Assembly: GCA_963573315.1 (NCBI GenBank)
Contig: OY752144.1
Coordinates: forward strand, 434,001 to 498,000
Direction: 5' to 3'
Source: Entomortierella parvispora
Lineage: Eukaryota > Mortierellomycota > Mortierellomycetes > Mortierellales > Mortierellaceae
DNA: 64,000 bases
The translations under genes and the position numbers were made by a program. Positions 23,106-34,348 of this stretch are shown here, in pieces; position 1 is the first letter of the stretch, and every line of letters starts with the position of its first letter. The notes beneath the pieces are model-generated. The model did no database searches, was not told the DNA's origin, and saw only the letters and a list, made by a program, of their open reading frames with translations.

Positions 23106-26100
23106 CTACCACTTGTTACTCCTGACCTTGGCAACGAGGGCAATCCAAGCCAGCAATCGATAGACGACCACGACTGTGATAAACAAGCCCATATACAGGT
23201 TCCAGTTTTTATCCTGAAAACCCAACAACTTCAACGCATCCTCTCCGGTTGGGTATGGACAAGCACCACTGTCGAGCTGCGCCTGCGAACAGTCAAATAT
23301 TTTCCCATCAAATTCGTTCCGAGTGAGGATCAAGGACCCGTATTTAAAGAGAGACACGTAATTGATGTCTGCAAGCCACTCGGGGATGTTCAAAGACATG
23401 AATCCGGTCATGAAAGAGAAAACGCTGATCTGTAAAGACAATGATAAAAGAGATCAGAAATCATGGTCGTTCTACAAAAAGCAAAACCTCGGGACACAAC
23501 TTGAAAATCCGGGCTACGTGTGAACCTACCACTGCACTCATGACGGTGATATTGAATCCGGCATGGGAGGCAAAAGTCGAAAAGGCCATGCCAACACTCT
23601 CGCCCGTGTTGATATATCCAAACATAATGATCCAAAACGAAAAGAACGTCAACACGGTTGTCTGCATGCGAGTGATGACCAACATGAACACGGTGACACC
23701 CAAGGATCCAAAGATCTCAAGTGGTAACTCGTTGACCAAGAAGGAGAAGAAGAACGATGAGACACTGTAGCCACCATCAGATATCTCACGGTACGCAATG
23801 TCTCTCTATTGAGCGTCAGCACGTTGGATAAATAAAAATATTGTTAGACAGCAAGTCCAAGACAAAACAGCTCTACTGAAAATGACAATGAAGTCGAGCA
23901 ATTACCTCAAACGGATACATGGCAACGTTGTTCAGCATGCCGGAAAAGACAATAGGAGATGTTTGCTGCAACAGACCAAATCGACTTGTGACATCCGCGG
24001 GACCGTTACCCAAAGGCGCGAAAAAGATGGTCATAATGATGGCGACAAGGATGGGCTGGAAGACTCTGTTGAAGTAAAGACCTTTCTGACGGAAAGTGTT
24101 CACAAATGATCTCCTCGTTAAAATTGGGAACGCCTTTGCGAAAGAAGCAAACTGTGGGTTAACCTTGGCCAGTTTCCCCAACGGTTGATCCTTCAGCTGA
24201 GAAGCGAGCATCTCGGCCTTGTTTTCATTGAACCGATTGATTAATGCCGTCACGACCTTTTTTGTTGCTTCCTCCAGGGAGGGGGATCGAAGGTTCACGG
24301 AGGCCGTGTCCAAGATGAAGTCGGGAACATTGGTGAATGGAGGTGCAACATGCCCCGCCTGCTCAAAGTACTCGACGACCTTGTCTGCGCGTCCAGAATA
24401 GGCTGCGCGCCCGCCAGTGACCAAGAGAACGACATTGTCAAAAACGTGCCAAATATCGGCTCGAGGCTGGTGAATGGTACAAACAACAGTCCGTCCACTC
24501 GCAGCAATTCTCTTCAAAGTCAGAACAACCGCCTTAGCTAATTTTTGTACGCGATAATGTTGCAGAATAGGTAAATACTCCAAATACTAATCGTTAAAAT
24601 ACGAAAGGAGGCGAATATACCATCAACTTACCTGTCAAGGCATCCAAACCGCTGGTAGGCTCATCCAAGAACAAGCAAGCAGGTTCAGTCACGAGTTGGA
24701 TTCCAATAGAGACACGGCGACGTTGGCCGCCAGAGATGCCTTTAACGGCGGCACTCCCGACGATTACATCCGCACACTCGCGAAGGCCAAGAAGGTCAAT
24801 AATATCCTCCACCTTGGAGAATTTATCCTTTTTCGAAATAAGACTATCCATACGGAGCTCTGCAGCGTATTGCAGCGTTTCTCTCACCGTCAAATGAGAG
24901 AGCAAAAAATTGTCATCCTGGCGAACATAGGACGTGACACCATTGATCATCCGAAGAGAAGGGTCTTTGGTATCATTATAAAAGATAGAGCCGGTCCTCT
25001 TCAGGCTAGAGTCGGTACGGTGCAGTAGCACGTTCAAAAGACTTGTCTAGTGTGGAAATCGTCGGCCAATGGCGCGTGAGCATGTTGTGCATGAACGCGA
25101 GTGGTGTGATCATTGATTTTGCTTGACAAAACATACCTTTCCTGCACCGCTGCCTCCCAAGATAGCGGTTAGTTCACCTGCCGGGAAGACGACATCCACA
25201 TCCTTGAGCAATTGCCTTTCAGTCATCTCTTTGCGAAGGTAGCGCAAGATACCCGAAAAGCTCCACTCAAACTTGGACAAGAACACAGACATACTCAAGC
25301 CCTCAACTCGGATCGTTACAGGGTCCTTTCTTTCCAATCCCTTTGAAAATACATCGAGACGGGTCTCCATCTGTGCAGCCTTCTCGATATCAAGGCTTTC
25401 TGAAGAGGATGCCGCCGAGCCGGATTCGTGTACAGAAGCCGTCTTTTCAGACTTTTGGCGTGAAAACATTTTGACGGCCTGATTGATAAAAATATCCATC
25501 AACGTAGGACCTGATCCCATGGAGGTTGGATTCACAATATGAACTGTTAAAGCGACCCAAGCAAGGAACAGGAAGCCGAAAAAGTAGCATGCCATGTATC
25601 CGATTGGACCTATAACAAAATTTCAAATAAAGAAGCACGTCAGCGATTGTTGGCAATTGGAGCCAGAAAGTTCTAGTTTTCGTACCAGGATAATATTTCG
25701 TCTTGAGATCTAATTGTCCGACCAGGATGGAGTTGCCATCCCATGGAGCGCATTTGATATCATCCCAGCTGCCGTCAGATCCGAGGTAAAGGCATGCAAA
25801 TCTGTGGTCTGTAAATTCATTACTGGCAAGAATGGAATAGCAGATATTGGGATAGGCCAAATAACGGATCCATCGAAGCCAAACAGGGATCTTGCTCGTC
25901 ACGATGAAAAAGCCAGTAGAGAGTCCAAAGAATGCAAAAATGGCGTTTCCGAACAAGGAGGCAGATGAAAAACCTCGAACAATGGACGAGCATAGGATTG
26001 CAAAGGAGAACCTACACGCAGTTTGAGATCAAATAATAAATTGAAATTAGAGCTGCAAACACACTTTCAGGTAGATGAATGAATGATGTTCGCTATGCTT

Positions 26101-28396
26101 CTTTACGTGACAAACTGCATAGTGATATTCACGAGGATCCACCAGCCAAAGTGCTGTAGAGAGTCTGTTCGGAGACCCGTCATGTAGTAGACGATGACAG
26201 AGAAAACTATATCATGGTAGAAGAAAAGTATAGCGGATAACGTTAGTGACTCTAGAAAAATAAGGAGTGCCTTGGCGAGATGTCATATCCAACTCATCTT
26301 ACCAACAGGGTAGAGAATGTTGGGGAGGGCAGAATAAAGGACGGTACTGACTAAGTGTGGCAGTGGTCCATACCACCGATCCATCCTCTCTCGGTCGTAG
26401 ATGACGATCTCTTGAGAGAGACGATAGATGAAAATCATCAACATGAGGTAGGCTTGGATGGCTCCCACCGCATAGACTAAACTTTCTCTAGAACGGATAC
26501 CTGCCAGAGAGCCATCCAACTGGAAGAAGATAGCACCTACGGCGAGTCCGATGACAATACACTCGCCAATGCATCCCCAAATAACGATACTGTCCCGGAT
26601 CTGATTGCGCCAACCTCGAGAAGTCAAAACACGGGTCTGATTCCAAATACTGGGGCCCTTTCCGGTGGGGATCACGTCAACGGCCAGGGAAGCAAACGTG
26701 GAGCTTCCACTCTGGATGGCTGGAGGTCCTGCTGCATTGCTGCTACTGCCGCTATCCACTTTGTCGTCTATTGGTGACGGAAGCGAGTCGATTTGAGAGA
26801 GGTTCTGACGGCGATCGACCCAAGCCTGCACCAGCTGTTCGCGTCGAATGGCCGTTGTCTTCTCCATAGCCTCGCTTGCGAAGTCAACCATACTGAGATC
26901 CAGCAGATAATCAAACGGATTAACTCCTGAAGGACAAGCTCCCACACCTGTAGATTCGATCCAAGGGAGGACCGACTTGACGGGTCCACTGTAAATAACA
27001 TCACCGCGGGAGAGGAGAACCATTTGACCGTCTGATTCCGCCAGCAGTTTGAAGATTTCTGACCGAGGTTGATGAATCGAGATAACAATCGTCTTGTTCG
27101 ACGACCTGGCGAGCTTTGTGAGGGACTTCATGACCTCGTAAGAGGAAAACGCGTCCAGCCCTATTGTGATTAGAAAGGAGAGCGGGTTTAGAATAAGACG
27201 TCCACTTGGATACAGACATGGCGCTGCAGCTGAGAGACCAAGAATTACCTGAAGTTACTTCATCGCAGAGGAGCATCTTTGGGTTTGTCAAGAGCTGCAC
27301 ACCGGCAGAGACTCGACGACGCTCACCACCACTGATGCCACGGATACCTCCACTGCCGCTTTCACCGCCGCCGGCATCACCTACGCGAGTTTCTGCACAA
27401 TCCTTCAAGCCCAGCTCCAAAAGGACCAGCTCGACCAGTTCTTGCTTCTTTTGCTTACTCATGGCCCGAGGGAGTCGCAAGTGAGCGGCATAGGTGAGGG
27501 TTTCTCGGACACTTTTTTTAGTTTTGTTATTGTTATTGTTATTGTTATTGTTTTGCAAGATGGAAACAAGGCACGGTCGTTAATGGCACTGCACAGCGAA
27601 CAGGAACTGAATCCCAAAACAAAAGAGCGGGAGTTCATTTTGACATACGTGAGGAACGGCATCAAGAAGTCGTTTTGTTGGAGGTATCCAACACTGCCAT
27701 CGTTCCAAAACTTCTTGGCCTTGGTGCCATTGCACTGGATTGTACCAGAGGTAGAAACCTCGGGGCCGTTCATTCTGCCTGCAATTGTGTTGAGCAAAGT
27801 GGTTTTGCCTGATCCAGAACCACCGAGAATGATGCACACTGAAGAGAAGATCGGTTTGGGAAAAGAAGAAATGGAAGAAGGGCAAAGGACAAGGAGGAGG
27901 AAGGACGATGTATCCAACGGTCAGAAATTGGACGCACCCATGGGCATCCTTCATTTGAGCGGGGATTCATTGATCACAGATACGGGGTCGAACCCTGCCT
28001 GAACTGCAGGCTGCAGGTCCGCTCTTCTCGTCCTGCGATTTCAGGAGACGAGGAGAAGGAAAGGAGAAGAGAGCTAAAAGAAGAAAGAGAAACCAACCAA
28101 CCTTGCCCTGGCTTGACGGACATGTCCACGTTCCGAAAGATATTGATACCGACATTCCTCAGGTCTCGGTCAGTCCTGCCTTTGGCTTCTTCATCAAGGT
28201 CGGGCTTTGAGGAGGATGCATCATTGACTTTGGGCTGCTTGTCTGGGTTGGGAGCGAGCTTCAGGACACGGGTGAGAAGGGAGGGAGGCGGGATCACTGA
28301 CAGGGAAAGGTTGCGCAACGTCAGCTCTATGCCCCTGCTGCTGGTTGCTGGGTCGACAATCTCAATGTCAATGTCGATGTTGTTGTTGTTGTCCAT
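23106..28396 (-). CDS. Full-size ABCG (WHITE-type) transporter, NBD-TMD-NBD-TMD
   Basis: Eleven exons: 28102-28396, 27649-27838, 27249-27511, 26303-27160, 26107-26206, 25686-26011, 25137-25609, 24632-25046, 23906-24537, 23530-23805 and 23106-23429 (1383 residues). All phases agree. NBD1 (about 100-250): Walker A ILGGSGSGKTT, signature GISGGERRR, Walker B MLLCDEVTSGLD. A multi-span domain follows. NBD2 (about 825-990): Walker A ILGGSGAGKTS, signature GISGGQRRR, Walker B CLFLDEPTSGLD. A second membrane domain ends VRSNKW. Unlike Pdr5-type pumps, both Walker A motifs are canonical, so both sites could hydrolyse ATP. The layout resembles yeast Yol075c, a fused WHITE-type protein. Start is the ATG at 28396; in-frame TTG codons lie upstream. 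Substrate unknown; lipid or drug export is likely by family. Confidence 0.88.
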
Positions 28397-29535
28397 GATT
28401 GGAATGTGCTCCTCGTCAAGATGGAGAGGGACAGATAGGGACAAAAAAGGTGCGAGGAAGAAGAATGGCGATAGTCACTTCAGAGAGATGATGTTTGGCT
28501 GAAGGTATGAATGGAAATGGCCCGATGAACAGTGGCCAGAGGATGGAAGGAAGTTAGCAATGGAAGACTGGCGACATTGAGCAAGAGAGGACAGGAGTGA
28601 AGAGGGAGAGAGAAAGAGAGATAGAGAGGAGAGAGAGAGGAGTGGAGTGGAGAAGGAAGGTCGAGAGGAGAAGAAAGAGCGGAAGGGCAAAAAGGTAAAC
28701 CAGGTACATGGACAAGGCAAAGCAAGGCTCTCTCTTCCTCCGCCCCCGCCCTCCTTCCTTCCTTGGGGCTTTAATCTTCTTCTTGGCGACTAGGGCAAAT
28801 GCAATCGATCGTGGTGGCCACGGTGCAAGAGAGCAAGGTACATACAACTTTTTCTGGGGTCCTTGCGCGCGCGCGCGCCTGTTGCCTCCGTTGTCTCTTT
28901 CTCTCTCTCTCTCTCTCTCTTTTTCCGATTCCCTGAATCGCAGAGGTCCCCGGGTGTACAACCGAGCAAGCAGGAGAAAGAGAATATCAGTCTGCCCGAT
29001 CATCATGACAAAGAAGCAGCCTTGCGCCAGGCACTGCCTGCCTGTCGGGGCACGCTGGGAACATTTCATGATCCCCCAACTGCAGCGCGAGAATGGGACA
29101 TGGTGATTGGGACAGATCCTTCGCGACAGAATCGCAGGGGCAATTGCGCCCAATCCTGTCCTCCCTCCCTCCGGCCTTCAGATCGATCGAGGGACGCGTA
29201 CCACATTATTTATCTCTTCCAGCAGCAGCTTAGTCTATAGTTTGTTGTTGAGCACTTTCCCCTTCCTTTGACCCTTGGACAGACAGGCTGATCGCGCCAT
29301 GGCCGGACAGCCAATGGGGTAGGCAGTGTGGCCCAAGTCCCCTTTTCTCTGGTCGATAGACATGGCAGACCGGGACACGGTGCCCCCCCCTCTCCAAAAC
29401 AAGCATTCTGTGGCTCGTGCATTCCTGAAAAAGATAAAAGTCACGTGCATTTCGAGTTTCGAGAGATCAAATGCGATCACGGCCCCTGTTCATGTTCATT
29501 CATGTCTTCGTCTTCATGTCCTCGTCTTGTGAACC
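28397..29535. other. Divergent promoter region of the ABCG and SFSWAP genes
   Basis: 1.14 kb without a recognised gene. 28570-28690 is GA-rich. A (GC)n tract at about 28866-28878 directly precedes a (CT)n tract at about 28899-28921, an alternating purine-pyrimidine and homopyrimidine pair prone to non-B DNA. Overlapping ORFs here are low-complexity artefacts. Confidence 0.5.
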
Positions 29536-31368
29536 ATGTGGAATGATCCCGACCTCGACGCCCAGCGAACCCGACAGTCCCGGTTACAGAAAGGACAGAC
29601 TAGATCGCGGCGAGGAAGGCAGGCTGAAAACGAACGCGAAGAAGAAGAGCTGATCGCGTTTGGGTATGAGGCCTACTTTTTCAGGAACGACGGCGTAGCA
29701 GAGGCGATCGAACAAGGCCAATTGATGATCACTTGGCAAGGGCAGGACCCTTCAGATGAAAATGCCATCTGGCTTGACAGGTAATGCAGCTGGGAGAGGT
29801 CCTTGCTCTAATTGTGTAATGATGTCCTGCTACCGTGTCAATTCGATCGACAATGCAACCAGAAATGCTGCAGTTTTCAGCTCGAGGTACTACCATAAAG
29901 AACGAGATCCAACTCGTCAGCTCGCTAAGCAAGTTCTCGCGGCGGAAAAAAAAGAACAATAGTGGTTGGGCCACATTGGAGGGTTTCCATATCCAAATAC
30001 TCATTTTATTGCTATTCCTACCCCTGCTCGGCAGATACGATGGACGCAACTTGCTGGACAGCGAGCGACTCTTCACAGGTCCTCGCGAAATATACGATGA
30101 TCAGATCCTCGACAGAGATGACCACGAGCTGGATGATGAACGATTCGCTGATCTAGATTCCGACGAAGATATTCTCTTTGACATGGATGACGACGAGCGA
30201 AAGGAACACTTAGGTGAAGACTTGCAGATGCTGACAAATACCTCTATAGCGCATCTCTAACTCTGGACGTTTCTGCGTCTCTGTGGTCAATGTGAATAGA
30301 GCAGAAGCGGCATGACAAGGAGCCGTCAAACTATGCTGGAATTGGATTCAACTATGCTGCCGAGGACGAGGAATCCCTCGAACCTGTGTACCAGATACAT
30401 TTTGAAGTCCCAGAGGGAATGATTGTGGTAAGCCAGTCACGACGAGTGAATTCTCATCTTGCTTCTATCTGATATTGGGGGCTGTTATGTTGACGTTATA
30501 GCTCTTGAATTTTCGGTAGCCTGATAGCCAAAAGGTGCTCGCTTTGATCGAGAGAACAGCGAAATTTGTAAACAATAGTTCGGAACCCACCATGGAGATC
30601 ATACTCCAGGCGAAGCAGGCAACCAACCCAAACTTTGCCTTCATGAGTCGTAGACACTCCTTATTCCAATTCTACAAGCATGTCCGATGGCTAATGCAAA
30701 CCGGCCTTTACGAAACAGAGGAAGAGTTCAGACAAAGGGAGGAAGATGAAGCCAGAGCGGATCAGGAAGCAGCAGAACAGCGCGCATTCAAGGCATCTCG
30801 CGACTATCGAGATAGAGAGCTCCCGCATGCCGACATTGAGGAAATTATCAACATGACCATCAAGTTTCTCCTCTCTAATGAACACGCTCTTGTGTTTGAA
30901 AAGGTACTGCATGAAAGTGACGACCTTCGATTCGGTTTCCTACGAAAGAGCCACGCTTGGCATCAGCACTATGTGGAAAGAAAGAATGAGGCAAGTCTCG
31001 CCCAGGAGAGGCTTATAACTGAGTCTCAACTTGCGTCAGAACAAGACCCGGAGGAATCACCAGCCTCTTTCTCTGAAGCAGACCTCAGCTCACCAGCCGT
31101 GCCCGACAGCCTTTCTCATTTGACCGAATCAGAAACTTCAGCAAAAGAGTCCAGAGCTGCAGAAATGCGACGTCTTGACAGACTACAAAGGATAAAGGAA
31201 CTCTTTCAGCAGAAACACAAGAGGGATATTACAACAGTTCAAAACAATGCTACACAGGACCCAGCCAGCCCTTTAGAACCCGACTCGCGCCGACGATCCA
31301 GGTCCATATCCCTATCACCATCACCCTCATCTTCACCGTCATTGTACTCTGACTCAGGACCAAAATAA
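29536..31368 (+). CDS. SFSWAP-like splicing regulator (DRY_EERY plus SURP domain)
   Basis: Exons 29536-29780, 30035-30213, 30300-30427 and 30520-31368 give 466 residues. The N-terminal suppressor-of-white-apricot region carries LIAFGYEAYFFRNDG, WLDRYDGRNLL and DDERFADLDSDED. A SURP module follows at about 190-240: LALIERTAKFVNN, FAFMSRRHSLFQFYKHVRWL. Downstream come charged coiled-coil-like sequence and a C-terminal RS tail (SRRRSRSISLSPSPSS). The order matches SFSWAP, a nuclear regulator of alternative splicing that contacts SF1/U2 factors through SURP. AATAAA-like signals start at the stop codon. No second SURP was seen, whereas animal SFSWAP has two, so this may be a one-SURP relative. Confidence 0.82.
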
Positions 31369-32271
31369 AAAAATAATAAAAAAGGACCGTCCTTGATGTT
31401 AAAATATCCCAGTAGCCTCTTCTCTTTCCTTGCCACCTCCGATGCTTCTTGCTCCCGTTTGAGCAATCATTTGGGGGAGTGTTTCTACGGGTTTGTTGTC
31501 AATATAAATAATTTGCTTGTTAAAGAAAGCCAACGGTCGTGCCCAGGCGCCTTCTTCCCTGGCTCAGTCACTGTTGCAATCTCAACATGATCCTACTCTG
31601 ACCCTCTCTACAAGTGGGCTTTGTGCCCCAACTTCCAAAGAAAAACAAGCTAGCTCGATGCTTATAACAGCAGCATGTGCTGTTCTCACACTCTGGCGCT
31701 CAATATTGTATTTATTCTTTGTTATCGCATGAACGGGGGCATCAACGAATACTGGACTGGGCCAATGTTGCACCATTTTTCCAAGTTCTTTGGTTGTGTT
31801 CGCTTCTTTGCCTCTCTCTCTTTTTTTTTCTGTTGCTGTTGTTTGTCGCACCGTCTTTCGTGCTGGACCAACCATCTGCTCCAGGCAATGTGCGACACAA
31901 GCCAGCCCCAAAATCACAGCTCGTGTGCGACCATGAAATTGCTTTTTTTGCCTGCGGTAATCTCCAGAGGAGGGACATGCAGCCTGCTTTGAGTTCTCCA
32001 AGGCGAACTCCCGCGGGCCTTGGACCACGACCACAGCAGTTGGGAGATACCAAATGAAGGGCCGTCGAAGCTCAATTGATGACTTTCCTTGAAGTGTGTG
32101 TTATCTGCCAACGAGGTCGCTTTATCGATCATCTTCATATTTCTCCCTCTTCCTCTCTTTGTCTCCGCTCTACATCCTTCTTTTTTCCTTATCACCCCAA
32201 ATCACTGTCCTGAAAGCAAACCGCTCTTGCGATCCCATCTTCACCCTCTAATTATCTCTACAATCCTCGCA
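31369..32271. other. Intergenic region and leader of the proline-rich gene
   Basis: 903 bases with no recognised gene. The last 170 bases before 32272 are T/C-rich (CTTCCTCTCTTTGTCTCC) and read as leader of the next gene. ORFs at 31582-32057 on both strands are not conserved-looking. Confidence 0.45.
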
Positions 32272-33819
32272 ATGGTTACCGCAACTCCAGCAACAACATC
32301 GGCGGGTTCTTTCGATGGCTCAGTTAGAGTAAAGGCGCCCGTCCCAAAAGCAGGGTTCAAAAGCTCACTTATTCGATCCCAAGGAATCATCCTCGATTTC
32401 GATACCATCCCACCGCCAACCTCACCTTTGCCCATCCCAAACGTGGGAGCAATTTCAACCTCTTTGCCGTCAACACCGATTTCGTTACCTCCTACTTCTT
32501 CGTCTCCTTTGCAGCGCACAACTTCCAGAATGACATCTCTTGAAAAGGCATCAAAGCCTCTGGCGGGTCCTGCTGTATCTCTAAGGCCCCCACCAAGACA
32601 ACCACCAAGTCCAAGACCGCGCTCGATTGTCTCCCATGTTATGTTGTTGAGCAGCCCTCCAGAAAAGAGTCTCCCTCCTGTGCCGTCTCTTCTCCATACC
32701 CATGATAACTTCAATGGCCCAATGCCAACCAGCCCCACCAGTCCTATTAGTCCGATCGGCTCCATGTTCTCTACTCCCTCAATGCCTCGATCTCAGAAGG
32801 TATTTTCAACCTCTCTTCCTTCGACTGCCATGCGATCGCTTAGTTTAGGCCGTGTCCCAAACCGCACAAGCCGCCGGGGTGTCCACAACACGTCCGAAGT
32901 AAGAGAGGGTCAGTTGAATCGCGTCGATCGCACGGGCGGTCCTCGAACCACGGACCAGAGACTGAACAAACCAGCAGCTGAGCAAGAGAGCCAGCAAAGG
33001 ACACAAGGGCGCGATGCTGCTAGTGACGCCGGCAAAGGTTCCGAAACGACAAAAGATACGCCGGACACAACAACAATGTCGTCCATCCCTCGCCCACTGG
33101 GACTGGTGGCGACACAGTTTTATGGAATTGAGTCGAGCATGCGCTGGCGTGAGGGCCTGGACCCGATCCAGAAGCGATTCTCCTCCTCGAATGGCTCCTG
33201 GCGATGCCAAGACCGATTTGCAGTCTTTTTCCGCCCAGGAGATCAACTTGGTCCTGACCAGGTCGTGACAAAGACTTTTTGGAGCGAGGCATGGCCGTAC
33301 CCAATCGAGACAATCCTCTATGGTACCGTAGGTGCGGAACGCACCGCAGACTCCACCATGGCGCTAACATCAACGTTACCGAGCGGCACTCGAGACCGCG
33401 GTGGTTCCACCTCTTCTTATTCCTCTTCAGTGTACTCGTCTGGCCATTCTTCTGATCATGAGGGAGATCGCCAGGCGACGCGAGGCAGGACTGGAGGACC
33501 GCGCTTGGTTTCATCCGAGTCCCAGCTCAAGTCAGCTGCCTCGTTTCCGTCCTCGACGGCAAAGAACGGCACCAGCCAATCCACTCGGCACCATCATCGC
33601 CACTGCAACGATCCCCGCTATATTACCTCGGACGGAGTCCAAAAGATTGCAAAGGTGGTGATTCCCATGCCGGATATCGCCATTGACCAGATGGATGTGG
33701 TCAAAGCTCCCATCAAGGTCGAGCTAAGGATCTTTATCCTCGAGTCACCTTTGCGGATCCATGCAACTGCACTTCTCCTCGGAAGAACGGTTGCAGGTTC
33801 GACAGAGCTCTTCATTTGA
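32272..33819 (+). CDS. Unrecognised proline/serine-rich protein
   Basis: A single exon of 515 residues from the ATG at 32272 (MVTATPATTSAGSFDG); the frame stays open upstream through the T/C leader but without a better start. Residues 1-230 are Pro/Ser/Thr-rich with PPTSPLP, PPPRQPPSPRP and TSPTSPISPIG, suited to SH3 or 14-3-3 binding. The C-terminal part looks folded: SSMRWREGLDPIQKRF, DRFAVFFRPGDQLG, KTFWSEAWPYPIETILYGTV and IRIHATALLLGR-like ends, separated by a Ser/His-rich insert near 400-440. I do not recognise the family. Intron-free structure is unusual in this window. Expression of the gene is supported only by its long open frame and composition. Confidence 0.6.
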   Translation: MVTATPATTSAGSFDGSVRVKAPVPKAGFKSSLIRSQGIILDFDTIPPPTSPLPIPNVGAISTSLPSTPISLPPTSSSPLQRTTSRMTSLEKASKPLAGPAVSLRPPPRQPPSPRPRSIVSHVMLLSSPPEKSLPPVPSLLHTHDNFNGPMPTSPTSPISPIGSMFSTPSMPRSQKVFSTSLPSTAMRSLSLGRVPNRTSRRGVHNTSEVREGQLNRVDRTGGPRTTDQRLNKPAAEQESQQRTQGRDAASDAGKGSETTKDTPDTTTMSSIPRPLGLVATQFYGIESSMRWREGLDPIQKRFSSSNGSWRCQDRFAVFFRPGDQLGPDQVVTKTFWSEAWPYPIETILYGTVGAERTADSTMALTSTLPSGTRDRGGSTSSYSSSVYSSGHSSDHEGDRQATRGRTGGPRLVSSESQLKSAASFPSSTAKNGTSQSTRHHHRHCNDPRYITSDGVQKIAKVVIPMPDIAIDQMDVVKAPIKVELRIFILESPLRIHATALLLGRTVAGSTELFI

Positions 33820-34348
33820 AGCAGCCATTCATCTTGTGCACCCCGATTCGTGTTTGTCCTATCCAGCATTTGCATTTCTTTATCCTCTTCAGCTAGTTTG
33901 TCCAGTCCAGTCCAGTCCAGTAGTTCAGTTCATTTTAGTCGGTAGTCATTCTTCGTCCTCAATAACAGCAATTGCAATGACAATAACAACAGCAGCGGCA
34001 ACAGCAGTGACAGCCATAAACATCTTCCCCGACGCACTCGAGCCTGCCCGGGTCAATATGGGACCCAAAACGGGGGTCCTTCCCACTTCACTTTTCACGT
34101 TTTGTCCATTGTCCTTTGTCCTCTGAGCTAAAAAATCATCATAAACGATTTTCCCACGAAAACATCGGACCCGTCACGGTCTCCTTACCCGACTGGCCGA
34201 GATACTCTCGCTCAGCAATGCTCTCACGTCGTCTTGTGCTCCTCTTCCTCCTCCTTCTCTGTTCCACCTCCTCCTCCACCTCTTCCTTTTTCTATTCTCT
34301 CTCTCCTCTCCATCCCCTCCCTCTTCGCTCCAAGCAACCCTCGCCACA
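33820..34348. other. Promoter and leader of the M1 aminopeptidase
   Basis: 529 bases. A CCAGT tandem run lies at 33902-33920. 34230-34330 is extremely T/C-rich. An upstream ATG at 34218 opens a frame beginning MLSRRLVLLFLLLLC that overlaps the aminopeptidase start in another frame and ends at 34466. Confidence 0.5.

Noticed and set aside
28844-29240. Arg/Ser-rich ORFs over the (GC)n-(CT)n tract
   Set aside because: Simple-sequence translation on both strands; no start context or domain.
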